From: Tetrahymena elliotti 4EA
Taxonomy: Eukaryota; Ciliophora; Oligohymenophorea; Hymenostomatida; Tetrahymenidae
Length of the DNA stretch: 64,000 nt
Direction: 5' to 3'
Assembly (NCBI GenBank): GCA_000231825.2
Contig: JH720382.1
Span: forward strand, 1-64,000
Shown here: positions 1 to 13,600 of the stretch, piece by piece
How the letters are laid out: every line of letters begins with the position of its first letter
How positions within the stretch are numbered: the first letter of the stretch is position 1
The notes under the pieces: generated by a model
What the model was told of the DNA's origin: nothing
Database searches by the model: none
The model's input: only the letters and a program-made list of their open reading frames with translations
Program-made: the position numbers and the translations under genes

Positions 1-242
1 AGTATTTAAAAATAAAATAGATTTAGATTGAGGATATTCGACTTCTTTATGAAATTACTTTTGATGTCAAAATACCAAAATGATTGTTTATCAGTCAGTA
101 ATTACAAGCTGATATTTGAAATAAGTAATAATTATGTTAAAAACTAATACAAAAATTTGAAATCAGGTTTGAGTCAGATAAAATATCTAATTTATCAAAA
201 AAAATAAGTAAAAATACTTAATTAATTAATCTTAATTAAGAA

Positions 243-1502
243 ATGAGCAACCACTAAAACTAGTAATTTGACAAAAAAAACAGTGATTTCTATTATAGTG
301 ATCTACTCAATTAAAATGTGCAACCAGCTCAAGATGATTAAGAAAATAATCAAGAAAATATCATAAAATTTTCAGATGCAAGTGAATCAAAAAAGAACAG
401 GTGTGTAGAAAAAATTAAGTCTTGTTTGAACAATGAAAAAATTATTTTGGTGATCTCAAAGATGGTTGTTTTATTGACTGGTATGGTTGGTCCTCTGTTT
501 TTATTTATTTAAGATAATGAAATTACATAGAATTAAACATTTTTTGGGTATTAACAACTGGATAGAAATGATTATCCGTTTTAGAAAGTGTTTTTTAGGT
601 ATCTCATTTTAGTAGCTTTTCTTTATTATAAATAACTTAAAGAGAAATAACCTAAAAATTCAAGAGATTTCATAGGTGGATAAGAATATGCTTAATATTC
701 TATGAGAGAGCATGCGTTTTTAGGATTTTTAGATTTTGTATAAGTTTAATGCTTTGTCTTCAGCTTAGGGTATACCTCTGTTTTAAGAGCTTATCTATTT
801 ACTGGTATTTAGCTAGCAGTTTTGATTTTACTTAAAAAGAAAGAAGGAGCTTAGATTTACACTTCAGAATATATTGCTTTTTTTATGGCTTTAGTAGCTA
901 AAATTGCAATAGCATCAATTAGAGTTAATTAATTGAAGACAGAAGAGAGTCTCTTTTTTGGTGATCTTATAGCTTTATTGGGAGGTTTCATAGGCTCTTA
1001 AGCCTACTTCAGAACAGATTTTAAATAAAAAGATTACTATAATTTCTTATACATGAACCATTCATTTTCTTTGGGATATTCTTTGATTTTTGTAATTCTA
1101 TTTGATACATCTGGATTTGTTATAGATTTAGATAATATTTAGAATATTTTGTTGCTTATTTTAATTGGCTGTATAGAGTCTATTGCAACAATTAAAAAAA
1201 TTAAAACCTTCGTATTTATGAGATACTTCAAAAATATATTTGAGCCTTTTGTAGGTTTTAAATTTGAGTATTTGTTTGGATTGCCCTTTTTAGATACTTG
1301 GACAATATTGATTATATTTGGTGTTCTTTATGTTCCTGCAAATTTCATCATGTTATCTAAGCATGCTTAAGATATAAGAAATAATACAAGACACAGAGAT
1401 TCAACTTTTGTAGATGTATTAAATTTTGAAGAGTATATTGAGATGAAAGAGATATAGTCTCCTGAGTAGATAAATAAGAGTAGAAGTAATTAAAAAAGTT
1501 GA
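243..1502 (+). CDS. multipass membrane protein, DMT/EamA-like (hypothetical)
   Basis: One uninterrupted ciliate-code frame of 419 codons, ATG at 243 and TGA at 1500-1502, with many internal TAA/TAG as Gln. After a polar N-terminal region of about 60 residues come roughly eight to ten hydrophobic segments, beginning with KMVVLLTGMVGPLFLFI. The C-terminus (from about residue 375) is polar and probably cytosolic. The arrangement of short paired helices resembles drug/metabolite-transporter or nucleotide-sugar-transporter proteins, but I see no diagnostic motif, so the substrate is unknown. No intron is needed. It is the first gene in the window and its neighbour lies on the opposite strand, so the two genes end tail to tail about 260 bp apart. 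The membrane topology is seen in the sequence; the transporter assignment is inference. Confidence 0.7.
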
Positions 1503-1761
1503 TTAATTATCTAATGTTGAAATTGATAATTAATAAGTGAAATAGTAAAAAGTAGTTAAGACATACTTAGTAAGTAATATAGAACTGACAAATAAAAACA
1601 ATTTAATAAGTTATCTTTAAAATATAATTTAATCAATTAATAATTTTGGAAAATAAATGTATATATTAATTATATCTTCTTATAAACTTGGTAACTCTCT
1701 CAAAATATATTTCTTCTTTATGTAAAGACTTTTTTGTTTATTATTATTCACATTTTCATTT

Positions 1762-4137
1762 TCAATAATATATTTATTATGATGTTGGTGTTTGAGGTTA
1801 ATTGGTTGGAGTGAAATGAGGCAGTCTTTAGTAAGGAGCCTCAAATGTAATATGAGGTACATAGAGTGGTACCACATTAAAATTTTGATATTCTTAAAAT
1901 GATTGATTTTAAAACCATTCATGATTCATTAGATCTTAGAATCCATCTTCACTTCCTAATCTATGTTTGGGGTCTTTTTAAAGCAGCTAAATTATTGATT
2001 ATTTTAAAAAAATCATCCTAAAAAAATTAAAAATATTTTACTGATTTAATTAGATTTTAACAAGAATCAGAAACATTTAAAAAAGTTGGGAATTCTAATT
2101 CCTGTAGTAATATTAATTTATATTATGTTTCTAAGTCTTCACTGTAAAAAGGAGGAACACCTGTTAATAGTTCATATAAAAGTACACCAAAACACCAATA
2201 ATCACTTAACTTTGAGTAAATTTCTCCTTTTAAAACTTCTGGAGCTAAAAAAACAAAAAAATTCTTAAATAATTATTTAGAATTAAAAATTAATAATTTT
2301 TATATTATATTGAATCAAAACTTAGTTAAATTATTATGTGTGCAGGATCAATCAAATAAATTTATCTAAAAAATGGATAATTAATTCAATCATGATAAGA
2401 TTTTCTTAAAATAATATAATGCTTTAACTCATTTCTTTTAAAAAAGTCTAGAATACTGTTTGTTTTTTTAAAGTTGATAAAGATAATAAATCTTGAACTT
2501 AGAAGACTTATTTAATTTTATTAATGATTACCAGTATAACAAGTTATAACTGAATCTGGTGGTTAGCTTTCTTCTTATTATAAATTAAAACGAGCATTTC
2601 CAAAATCTGTTAAAAATACGTGACCTTTTTCGTTGATCAAAACATTTTCTGGAATTAAATCTTTATAGACTAGTCCTCTCGAGTGAAATTCTTCAAGTGC
2701 TAGACATATTTCTACAGCAAAGAATCTTACTCTTTAATAAATATTAGTTTATACACTTAAATTAAATAAAAATTTACTAGTCTTCAGTGAATTTATTATT
2801 TTTACTGAGGTGCATTTACAAATCTCCTTTACTATAATGAAAATAAATTTAAATTTGAAAGATTTGATAATTTTTTACTTGAAATACGGCATTAAAAAGA
2901 AAAGATTTCCATTATCTTCACTTGTATATAACAATTAAATCAAAAAAGGACAGTTTTTAGGCTATTTTTAGAGAAAATATTAAGCTGATTTTACAAAATT
3001 AATTTATTACTAATTTAAGCTTATAACTGTTATCTTTTATTTAAAGCTAAATTTTTTCTGATATTTTACAATCAGTTGTTTTTATTTCTTTTAGAGCAAA
3101 TTTACTTGTCTATTTCTCTCCATATCTTACTAAATAGACCTATTTTTTCAATAAAAAAATTAACCAAACCCAATAAATAAAATGAATACTTTAGATTTTT
3201 CAGATTCACTGATAAGACCTAACTTAGTTAGCTTATCTAGATTGAATAGAATCTCAGATTGTTGAACGGTTTCTTATTTAATTTCTTCTTCAGGTAGAAA
3301 CACAATTTATTTCTTCTGTTAAAACAAATGTAAACAATATTAGTAAATTACAGCTTAAAAATGAAAATAAGTCATACTCCTGATTTCTCGTGAACAGGCA
3401 TATTATTTTTATTGCTTTTCTTAATTTCACGTGTAGTTACAAACCTGTCTAGATTTTTATCTAGCTAATAATATTTAATAATTTTCAAGAAAGAACATGG
3501 TGGATAAAAAATATACTTACCATTATAAAGCAAGTGATTCTTTCCTTCTTCTTCTAGTAATATACTTTCACTAAAGTATCAAATACAATTTATTTACTAA
3601 GATTTCCAGTAAAAAATATAATTAATCAATAGATTTCACCTTTTATATAAATCAAACTATTTACTATTAGCATTCTATTTACCAGTCACTTTCATCTACA
3701 TTTTGATGAAAGTGAATTACTATCTAATTACAATTTTCGCTTGTTGTAAAGGCACAAATATTCTTGATAAGTTGTCTTTTCTTAATAACTTTTTATTACA
3801 TATTTAAAAATGAGATGATCTTAAATTTGCTATTATGATTTATTTAAAAATCTAAATACCTTCATCTCTGGATCTGTCACTTCTTGGATTGTTTGTTAAA
3901 ATACGCAACTTACTTTCTGTTATCATTAAACATCTTTCTTTTTTCTTTTTTGCCAAGAATTTATGAGGATAAAAAAAGATTTTAAAGGTAGCTATTTCCA
4001 TTTCTATTAATAATTTCAATCATTTTTTAGTAATTAAAAACCTAATTATAAAGTAAAATTAGAATAAAACCTTTATCATTTGGAAGTTAATACTATCTAA
4101 ACAATCTCCTCAATTCTGATGAGATTTGCATATCCAT
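1762..4137 (-). CDS. AGC-type protein kinase with PH-like N-terminal part, multi-exon; atypical catalytic loop
   Basis: Serine/threonine kinase read on the minus strand through several exons. The order is: a start at 4137 (MDMQISSEL); a basic segment resembling a PH-domain strand pair (FLAKKKKERCLMITESKLRI, about 3950); a linker; the kinase N-lobe with YLVRYGEK and the VAIK-type lysine in FALKEIK (about 3090); a hinge FLMPYF followed by KGDLQMHL; the helix VRFFAVEICLALEEFH; the catalytic loop; TDFG (about 2620); APE (about 2250); and the AGC-type end RLGSEDGF...NHEWF with a hydrophobic tail, TGA at 1762-1764. The catalytic loop reads YKDLIPEN: the Asp is kept, but Arg is Lys and the usual Lys of KPEN is Ile. 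The P+1/TPEYL segment before APE was not found, so a small exon may lie at 2290-2510. The gene and strand are certain; the exon map is approximate. Confidence 0.75.
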
Positions 4138-5176
4138 TTCTGATTTTTTGGAGTTGTAAATCTTATTATTCTAAATACTATTTTATGCTAATTAATTAAA
4201 AAGAAATCAATCTATAAAATTATTACTTTATAATAAGATAATCACTAATTATCAGAGCATTACTATCAGTGCTTACTTTTTATTTGCAAAAATTAACATT
4301 AAAATAGAATTAAAAAAGCATTTTAAAAATCAAAATTTTAAATGCTTTTATGAAAATGATATTTTTATTATTCAATTAAAACTTCTATCAATATATCATT
4401 AAAGTTTTTTATTCGCTATTGAATAACATTTATATAAAAAGTCCAAAAATAAAATAATCAATTTTGCTTATATTTGTTAAGAGAAATTTTTAAAGTTTAT
4501 TGAAATATGTAAATCAAAGCTGTCATAAATTTAAATATGCTTAAACATTTTATAAACAAAAATATTAAAATAAAGATTTATTTTATCAAAAAAAAGGTAA
4601 GGTTTATTTAATATAATTATCTTCAGTTAAATTTCAATTTTTAATTAATTAATTAATAAATTTTCACACATTAAAAACCCTTTTGAGAACAATGCAGTTT
4701 TTAAAATAATCTAACTTAGTTAATATAGATAGAATAAAATATTTTAAATTAAAGAATTTTATGCTAACAAAATTAAAGAATGAAAAATTATCTGATTTAT
4801 TAACTTTGTTTTATTTATAATATTATTAATTTATATCCATCACTTCATCACTTGAAAGTATTTTTTGAAATAATTATGTATTAAAACAAGATATTTAGAA
4901 TTAAAAGAATAAGATTGTCGGTTATGATGAAACAATACTTCAAATTAAAAAATGAATTTATTTTGTCTTTGAGAAATATTTTAGAAGAATTTAAATGAAA
5001 GAGACTCCATCCATATTCAAACGTATTCTATAAATTATAATAATAATAAGTCTTTTAAAGTATTCTAAGGACTGATGATGATTTAAGTTTTGAAAATTAA
5101 TCATTCATAAAAATTAATTAAAATTTTTAGGTTCTTATTAAGTAAAAGTTGAAAATTTTTCCAAAGCAAAAAAAAG
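4138..5176. other. intergenic, AT-rich
   Basis: Contains the divergent upstream regions of the AGC kinase (-) and the kelch gene (+). Very AT-rich with runs of A and T. No open frame with coding-like composition was recognised. Confidence 0.5.
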
Positions 5177-6686
5177 ATGAGTTTTAATGAATTCAAGTAT
5201 AACTTTTGGCTTAAAAGTAGAAAGAAATCTACATATCCAAAATCTTTAAATAGCAGTTGTCACATTAATAAGCAAGGAAATATTTTGCTGTTGCATTGCT
5301 CTGGACCTTAAAAGTTAGTTTAGATAGTTATTAATTCGTAGAGTTTTTAAATTGAGTAGAAGATTACACTGAATACAGATGATTGTGCAAATTTAGATAC
5401 AACATTCCTTCATAAATAATCATTTTATGTGAATAATAGAGTTTATTTTATTCAGAACTCTATTCCTAAAGAACTTAATCATATATACTGTGCAGATTTT
5501 GACTTAAAAAAGCTTTTTCCAATTAAAAATATAGAAACAAAACCATCAACTTTTAGGATAAATTATTCTGCCACATTATTCTAATTTAAAATATTTATGT
5601 TTGGTGGGCTTAATGAAAATAATTAGCCTACAAATGCATTTGACTCATTCGATATTAGCACTTATAAATGGGAGAAAGTTATGACATAAGGAAAAGTTCC
5701 TGCTCCTCGTCATTCTCATTGTGCAGAAATAGTTTAAGAGCATTTAGTTATTATAGGTGGTACAAAATCTAACGATCTTTTTGATAGAGAATGCTTCCAA
5801 TCAGAATTGCATATTCTAGGTTTGAATACTCTTATATGGACATAAATACCACAAGATGTAAAATATTTTTTAAATTTAGAAATAATTTTGAAATTCAAAC
5901 ACAAAGCAAAAAAAAATTTAGTTATTAGTAGAAATTAATATTCAAATAGCAAAAGAGAAAAAGCAAATTAAATATTAAAAATTTTTTAAACAAATGTTTA
6001 TTTAAATTAGGGGTAAATTCCAAAATATATGTCTTATGGTTATAGCTTTAAGATAGATGATAATAGTATACTTTTTTTATGGAATGATAGAGCTAATGAT
6101 AATTACGTGACTGAGAGTAGTGTTTTAAATTTTTAGACTAAAAAGTGGAATAGCCTTCCCATACTTTCTTAAAAACCGGAGCATAGATACTCAGCAGCTA
6201 CTTGTTATAATGAATTAACCAAGCAAATTATTATTTTTGGAGGATTTTCCTTCACTTAAAATGAGATGAATTGTATATCTAACGACCTTGATTAGCTCAG
6301 CCTATTTAAAGAAGAAGACGAAGAGCTCTTCTCCCAGTTAGAGCTCTATGGAGGAACTAAATATTAAGACTAAATGGAATAAGCTCCCCCACATTTGCCA
6401 GAAAAAATAATAGATAGATTTTGTAATTCTTTAACTTTTTCTTTTTTAACCATGAGTGATATTTTAAAAATATAAAAAAGTGGATGAAGAATTAGAGGAT
6501 ATATCTTTTGAAAAATTATTGGAAATAGAAAAAAAAGCTGAAGAAGAGGAAAAGCTTAAGCTTAATAGCTCAAGTTGTAGCAGTTTAGCAGAAAGCGAGT
6601 CACAAAGAGATAATTCAAAGCCTAAAAATAAATCGAAACCATAGGCATAAACCACAAAAAAGAAAAAGAAACCTAGCAAGAAGTGA
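5177..6686 (+). CDS. kelch-repeat protein
   Basis: Three exons (5177-5857, 6011-6422, 6481-6686) give 433 codons (432 residues); the exon sum is divisible by three and both introns are GT...AG (153 and 58 bp). Kelch signatures are clear: ATLFQFKIFMFGG with a following ...SFDISTYKWEKV, then PAPRHSHCAEI...LVIIGG, and later PEHRYSAATCYNE...IIIFGG. Each repeat has the hydrophobic strand, the GG pair and the downstream Tyr/Trp. The C-terminal exon is charged and low-complexity (Glu/Lys/Ser-rich, ending in lysines). A kelch beta-propeller usually binds a partner protein; none is indicated here. The partner and pathway are unknown. The repeats are seen directly; the propeller fold follows from the family. 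Confidence 0.85.
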
Positions 6687-7628
6687 TTTTTGATAATTAA
6701 TTAATTGATTCATTTATTTGTAAAATAATTTTATTAATATTTTTGAGTTTTGTTATTATATATTTATTTATATTACCAACTAACCAACCATTCTTAATCT
6801 AATTCAATATAACGTTGAAGTGATTTATTCATCATTCTGTAATACTTTTTTATTGATTCTAGAAAACTAAAATTTAAAATTTATCTCAGTGTTTATTTTA
6901 TTATTCATTTTGTTTATTTTTATAGAGATTTTTATTAGAAATCTGTTTCGAGTCAGTTAAAATTTGTAATTACTTTATAAATCAAACATCCCAATAAATG
7001 ACAAAATTATTTCCTTTTTATATGGAATATTTATATAAAGGATATTATTGAGATAATAATTAGAATTAGTTTAATGACTAGATAGATGGCTAAAGTAACC
7101 ATTTTTTATTTATATGTTATGATTTACATTTGTAGCAAATTATTTGAGAACGGTTTTCATGTATTAATAAAACTAAATTACATATGACATAGAAGTTAAA
7201 AATAATTAACATATTGAACATAAATAAATAGGAATATATCTAGGAAAGAAGTTAAATGAAGAATCGATCTAAGAAAAATAGAAAGATAAACGATATAAAA
7301 AGTGAGTAAATAATGCAAATAAGTGGCAAGCAATATTAAGAATAAGTAATTAATTCTACTTTATAGTGAGAAATACATTAGTTATCTATTCCCAAAATGA
7401 ATTAAAGCCTTCTGTCTGTTAAATATTTAATTTATTATATAATTTAAATTTAATAGAGACTTGCTATTAAACAGTTTTTTTATAGTAATTTATTTTTATA
7501 ATAAGGACAAGATTTTTTATTGCAAATGAGTGAATTAGAAGGATTGGTTGGTTGGTTATTTAGTTAGTAGATTGATTGCCTTACTTTTAGTAAAGTCAAG
7601 CTAGCTTGAACCAACTTCATAAAACACC
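6687..7628. other. intergenic, convergent gene ends
   Basis: 3' flanks of the kelch gene (+) and the zinc-finger gene (-). AT-rich; no gene recognised. Confidence 0.5.
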
Positions 7629-8689
7629 TCATTCATCTTCTTCTTCATCTTCATCATCGTCATCATCATCGTCTTGACGCTCGTTATTTTTCTATTTTTT
7701 TTATTATTGAGAGCTTTCGTAGTCTTAACTTTAGTCTTCATTTTAAGTGTTTGTGTTTTGTTAGCTTTATTGTTATGTAGTACTAAATGATGAAATGAAA
7801 TTAAATAATTTTATAGTTAAGCAACTATTTATTTTAATTACATATTTATTTGGCTGATAACTTATTTTATATCTGCTTCAGGGTGTTTAATCTTTACATG
7901 TTATATCAATGAGTTTTCAGACCTAAGCATTTAGATTTTTGAAATATTTTTAAATCTACTTCTTGGATTTAAAAAAGTAGCTTTGCTTGCTTTAAAAAAT
8001 AAAAATAAAAAATTACCCATAGCTTTTTTCACAGTTGGCAACAGGACATCTGTAGTTTCTTTCAATTTGACTGGCAGCTCTTCTAATTCTCTTTTTGTCA
8101 TTTGCAAAATTGCTATTTGATCCACCACCCTAAACACCATTGTTACTTTCTTCTGCAGTTCTTCTTTTTTATGATTTCTATAGATAATTTTTAAGCAGTA
8201 TAAGATCAGGTATTATATAAGAATTTTAATAATAAGTTAATAAATTAATTGGGCTAATTTAAAAAATATTAATTTAGTAACTTAATATTTATTAATTATT
8301 TTTATTGTTAAAAAGAGTGATTCCTACTATAAAGGTATTTTTTTAATTTAGTTTATCTATTAAAAGTTAAAATTTCATATGTATGTATGACAAATGCTCA
8401 TACTATCAATTAAAATTAAAATCTAGAGTAATAAAACTAATAAACTAACTAATTAATTAATTGATATCTTTACCTCCAATCTTTCAATTTTATCTAAGAG
8501 TTCGTTCTTTTCGTTGAGCAATTCCTTTAACTATTTATTAATAACAAAAATAAATTATTTAGCAATCCATATAGATATTTATCTGCTAATTAATTTATTA
8601 TTTATCTATGAACCATCTCTTTTATTTATTCAATCACAAAATTAACAATCTAATTTTAGTTGATCTTGTTTAAAAGCCGCCTTTTGCAT
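7629..8689 (-). CDS. C2H2 zinc-finger protein with acidic C-terminus
   Basis: Multi-exon minus-strand gene. A likely start at 8689 reads MQKAAFKQDQL. A coiled-coil-like exon (KQLKELLNEKNELLDKIERL, about 8470-8540) precedes a basic stretch and a single C2H2 finger split by an intron at the glycine: CPVANCEKSYG joined to SENSLIQHVKIKHPEAD. The two Cys and two His are present with a TFIIIA-like C-x4-C...H-x4-H spacing. After a second intron the tail is Gln/Asn-rich and ends in a run of about 14 Asp/Glu, TGA at 7629-7631. Nucleic-acid binding is inferred from the finger and basic flank; an acidic tail is common in chromatin and transcription proteins. The finger and tail are certain; the exons between 8200 and 8690 are less so. 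Confidence 0.7.
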
Positions 8690-10698
8690 TTAACTGCTAC
8701 TTTAGTATACTAAATTGATAGGCTTTAAAAATTCAAATAATTATTCAATTACTTAGCAAGTAAGGAGTACGTTGGCTAAATAAAGCTTGCAAGATTCTTA
8801 ATAATAATTAGCGTTTTCTTCAGGATTCACTATTTTTACATTAATTTTAATTTTTTAAACATTAATTTTATTTATTTTAAAGATAATTAATTTGGCTGAA
8901 CAAACTCGATCCAAAATATAGAGGAAATTTAGAGTAAGCTAATCTAGTCAATTCAAATAATTCTATGTATTAGCTGGTGCACATGAGCATTATTTTTTAG
9001 AGCTAATATTTTATTTAGCTCTACAGATTAGAAAGAGTTTTTTTATTAGATTCAGATGTGTTTGAAAAAGGCGCAATTTTTTATTAATTAATTGATCCTG
9101 GCTGGAAAAAGAAAGAATGAAAAATGAATAGGATATGAAATTACTTTATTGGTATTAACGATTGGCCATGTATTAATTGTAAATGAAGCGTTTACTTCTA
9201 AATGTTTTTGCTTTTAATGAGTAGTTGAGTTTAAATGAGAATAGGTAGCTAGTTTATTTGTTTGCTTTCTTGCTTGTAGCCTTTCTTCTTAGTTTTTAAT
9301 ATTAGTGATGATTGTTTGATCGATCCTGCTATTTATTAACTAGGAAACTTAGAATTTTAATTATTAATTTTTTTTTATTACAAATTTATTATAATGCATT
9401 CTTACATCCTTTAAAATTATATTTTTCTTTTAATTAATTTTCTTTCTTCCTACTCTAAACACATTCGTTTAATTTTTATTTTTTTTTAGTAAGCTATTTC
9501 TGTTTATGATGAATAATTTCTGCTTCTTTCTTATCTCCATGCTTATTTTGAATACATTTTACATTTATTTTTCACTTTTTCACTCCACCCATATTATTTT
9601 TTAAATTTTATTCAAATTAGTTTATGTATTCTAAAAGATTTAACTAAAGCAACTCAAATTTTCTTATTAATCAATAATACGAACACAAAAATAAACATAA
9701 TTAATTAATTTTTTCCTAATCTCCTTAAAACAAACTTTGATTTTATCAATTATTCAGCCTTTCCTTTTTTTCAATCTTTTTGATGGATATTCTTTCAATG
9801 CAAATATTTTAACCTAAATATTCACTTTAAAACTAATTTTAAATTTAATTAAATCTGCAAACACCATTTGTTTCATCAAAAAAGATATTTTTATTATTAA
9901 AATAAAACCTCTTTTTTGCGCCTTCAAAATTAGATTAATTATTCAGATTGAGATATATGATTTATTCAAATATTCATCAATTTTTTTCTAACTTTTCAAC
10001 TGTATTTCTAAAAAAACGATAAATTCTAACTGTGTATTCTTCATAAGGGAAATTTTTTAATTTCAATTAAAATGTTTGATCAAATTTAATTTCAGATACG
10101 CATTTATAAGCAAAATAATAAATTAATAATAAATTTTCATGTTCAATTTATTAATTTGTTCCAATCAAAAATTAGTTATTACAAAAGAGATAAGATTAGT
10201 TGGTATAAATGAAATATTAAAATTAAAAAAATTTAATTATTTTGTATGAAATAAATATTTTTTTTGTCAATATTTTTAATTGATTTCTTAAATAAAACTA
10301 TTTTTTATTTTAAATTAGATAGTGTAATTTATTTGTTCATTATTGAAAAGAATATTACTTGAGTGTTATTATGGTGTGAGATTTTTTACATTAAAATTTT
10401 TGTGGTAAAAGAAATAAATATTATAAAAAATGTTTGTAAAAGTACTTTGATTTGATGTTTAAAGCAATGGTACTAATTTTTTTGACTTATTTTCACTAAA
10501 TTAGATAAATTTTAATTGCTATTAAAAAAAGAGGAGATTATAAAGATAAAGAGCTTAAAAATCTTAAATCTTTAAAAAATCATAGTAAATATTAATTTTT
10601 ATGTATTTTTTGTTCTTTGAATAATAAGATTATTTTTTATCAATTAAATTAATAGTATAAATTGATAAGTGAAATTAGCTAGCTTCAAAAAAATATCA
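8690..10698. other. intergenic, no gene seen
   Basis: About 2 kb of very AT-rich sequence between divergent genes (zinc finger on -, PP2C on +). It holds runs of TTAATTAA-like repeats. No coding-like frame was recognised on either strand, but it was not searched exhaustively. Confidence 0.4.
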
Positions 10699-13600
10699 AT
10701 GAGTTCTAATTAATTGAATAACAAGTTAATGATGCTAGTTTCAAATGGAAATAATCATATTTCTAATTAAATTGTTAGTGCCAGTAATTAAGCTCTAGAA
10801 AAAAGAAATAAAAGCACTGAGAAAATGAGAGAATAGTCGAATTCAAGGGGAGACATTTATTCAAATTAGCTAGTTAATCCATTTTAAAATAGCATTACAA
10901 GTGTAAAATAAATACAAAAAAATTATAGATAATATTTACATGTTAGAAAAATGTCATTTTTATATAATAGAAATCTAATTAAAGGTAAAGAAATGTATCA
11001 AGTGGGAATAAAGGTTAAAATAGGTCTAACTAAAATAGTCAATAAGTCATATAGTTCAATCATATGAGAGCTAACAGCCGTATATTTATTTATGATTAAA
11101 ATTAACTATGGAGATTAGAATGAAAGCATTTTTAAAAATCCAGATAAGAAATGGATTTTAAATTAATTGAATTAAGCTTGTTTTAATGTAATTAGTTAAT
11201 TTATTTTTAAATTATAAATAGATAATGATATGCAACATGCTAGGAAGACTATAACTACAAATTCAATGTAGAATTATAGTTCTAAGAGCCCCATAGTTTT
11301 AGATAGCTAAGTATTCAATATGTAATAGAGAAATGATTTTTAAGATGAATTTAAACGTGTGATGAATGGATAAATAAATTCAAATTTAGGTTAAACAAGC
11401 AGTGGTCTTGCAAATGGCTAAAAAAACATTAAAAAGACTTATTCGTAGCTAAAAGGAAATATGTAAATGAGCAACAACAATAGTATGAATGGAAATTTAA
11501 ATAACATAAGTCTTAACAACTAGTAGATGTAGCAGCAGTAAATGATTTCTAATCAATATTAACAGTAGTAGATAAATTCTTCTTAAAATTCACAATAAAA
11601 TTCAAATAATATCATATAATTACTCAACGATTATGCAACTTCAAGTTAGTAAAACTCTTAAAATTAGTAAATGAATAATGGTAACTCCTTTCATGGTGGG
11701 ATGAATGGTAACTCAGCATAAGAAAATGGAGTTAATTCAGAAATTAAAAGCAATTAAAAGACATAAATTAATTCTTAAGTTGACTTAAATGACATGAAAA
11801 AATCACTAAGCGACATAAAACTTCCTAAGCTCTCTTCTCAACTTAAAAAATAATTGTAAATATTTAAGAGTATTTTGAAATTATTTACTTACTTTTTTAT
11901 TTATTTAAACTAAGAAAGCCTGGGGTAACTATAAACGAATAGCCAAGAAGTTAATCAACATAACCTAATAGGGATTAATATTAAAATATTGGTAAAAACA
12001 AAAATAATGAAACTTAAAATGGAAATATCATCATGCAAACTGAAGCTAGTGCTTTGTAGAATGAGAGTGTTGGAAGCTCTTAAATTTTAAATAAAATCTC
12101 TTAATCTTATGACATATAACAAAAAATGATTACTGATATTGAAAATATTGATTATTAGAATGGGAAAGTTTATGGTTACTAAAAGTAAGCTTAGTAGTAA
12201 CTATTAGCTTAATAGATTAATGCAGATACTTTACAAAATAATTCAAAAAGACCAACTTAATCTGCCATATACAAATAACTTTAGTAATCCAAGTATGGTA
12301 ATAGATAAGGAGAAAGCAATAGCTAAACTCACTAAAATATTCTAAAGCAGTCATTTTAGATATCTTTACCAGTTAAAATGTAAATAGAAAAATAGCTTCA
12401 ATAGTAAAAGTAATCTTCAACGTTATAGGCTAATGAAGGAAGAAACAACGGAAAAGTTAATGATGGAAATGAAGAAAAGCAAAACACTATTGAAATAGTT
12501 GGATTAAATAAATAATAAAAGTAGCTTATATAAAAGAATAAATCTAATCTAGTTGCCCAAAGTGTAGATTCTAACTTCCAAAATTATTTAAAAAACAGTA
12601 AAAAGAAAAATATAACTCCTGACCCTACAAGAATGTCAGTTGATTCAATCTACTCTAACTTGAATCAGGCTAAAATGTAAAATGAAGGTGAACATATCGA
12701 TGCTAAAACTCTGTAGAGTACTCTAAATCAATTTAGAGTTAGAAGCTAAACTCCTAACAGTAACATAAGAAGTACAAATTAAAGCCAAGTAATAAACTAA
12801 AAAAAGACACATACACCAATAAGTAGCAACTATTAGCAAAACGATTTTAATTCTGCTATGAATAGTGCTTACTCTTTGGCTAATCAAAGCTTAAATGATT
12901 ATATTAATTAAAACTCTTAAAAATAATAAAAATAACAGTCAAATTCCAGCATCAAGTAAAATTAGTATTCATATTCCAACAACCAAAATGTAAATTAATC
13001 CAACATCCAATAAATGTAACAGTAAAAATAGTAACTACAACAAAACTAATACTATCAAAATCAATAACAGCAGTAACAACAACAACAACAATAATAATTT
13101 TAGTAATAATAACCTATATAATAAATAAATAATTATGAGTATAACTTAAATTTTAATTCTATCCCTGAAAACTAAAACTTTAGACATAAAACACCTATAA
13201 AATTAAAATTAAATAATAATAGTTTAATTAAAATTCAAAAAGTTCCAATCACCGACTAAAAAGAATACCTTGATAATTAAAATATTATGAATTCAAAATT
13301 AAATAATTCTCAAGCAAACAACACCAGTAACAATTCATAGCACCCAAATGACAAATCTTCTTCAAGATAAAGTGATAGCACAAACGAAGAAATTTAAGGA
13401 AGTAAGAGTAAATTGCAAAAAAACAATTTCCTTAATGAACCAGATAACAACTAAAACTAATAGCAGGCACAAGAAAATAACAACTCATAAAGAAATTAAA
13501 ATAAAATTTCTCTTAACTTATAAAAAACACCAGAATAATCATAAAGAAAAGGGTAAGTAATCTCTTTGTAGCAGTAATAATAAACATAATTCTAGTAAAT

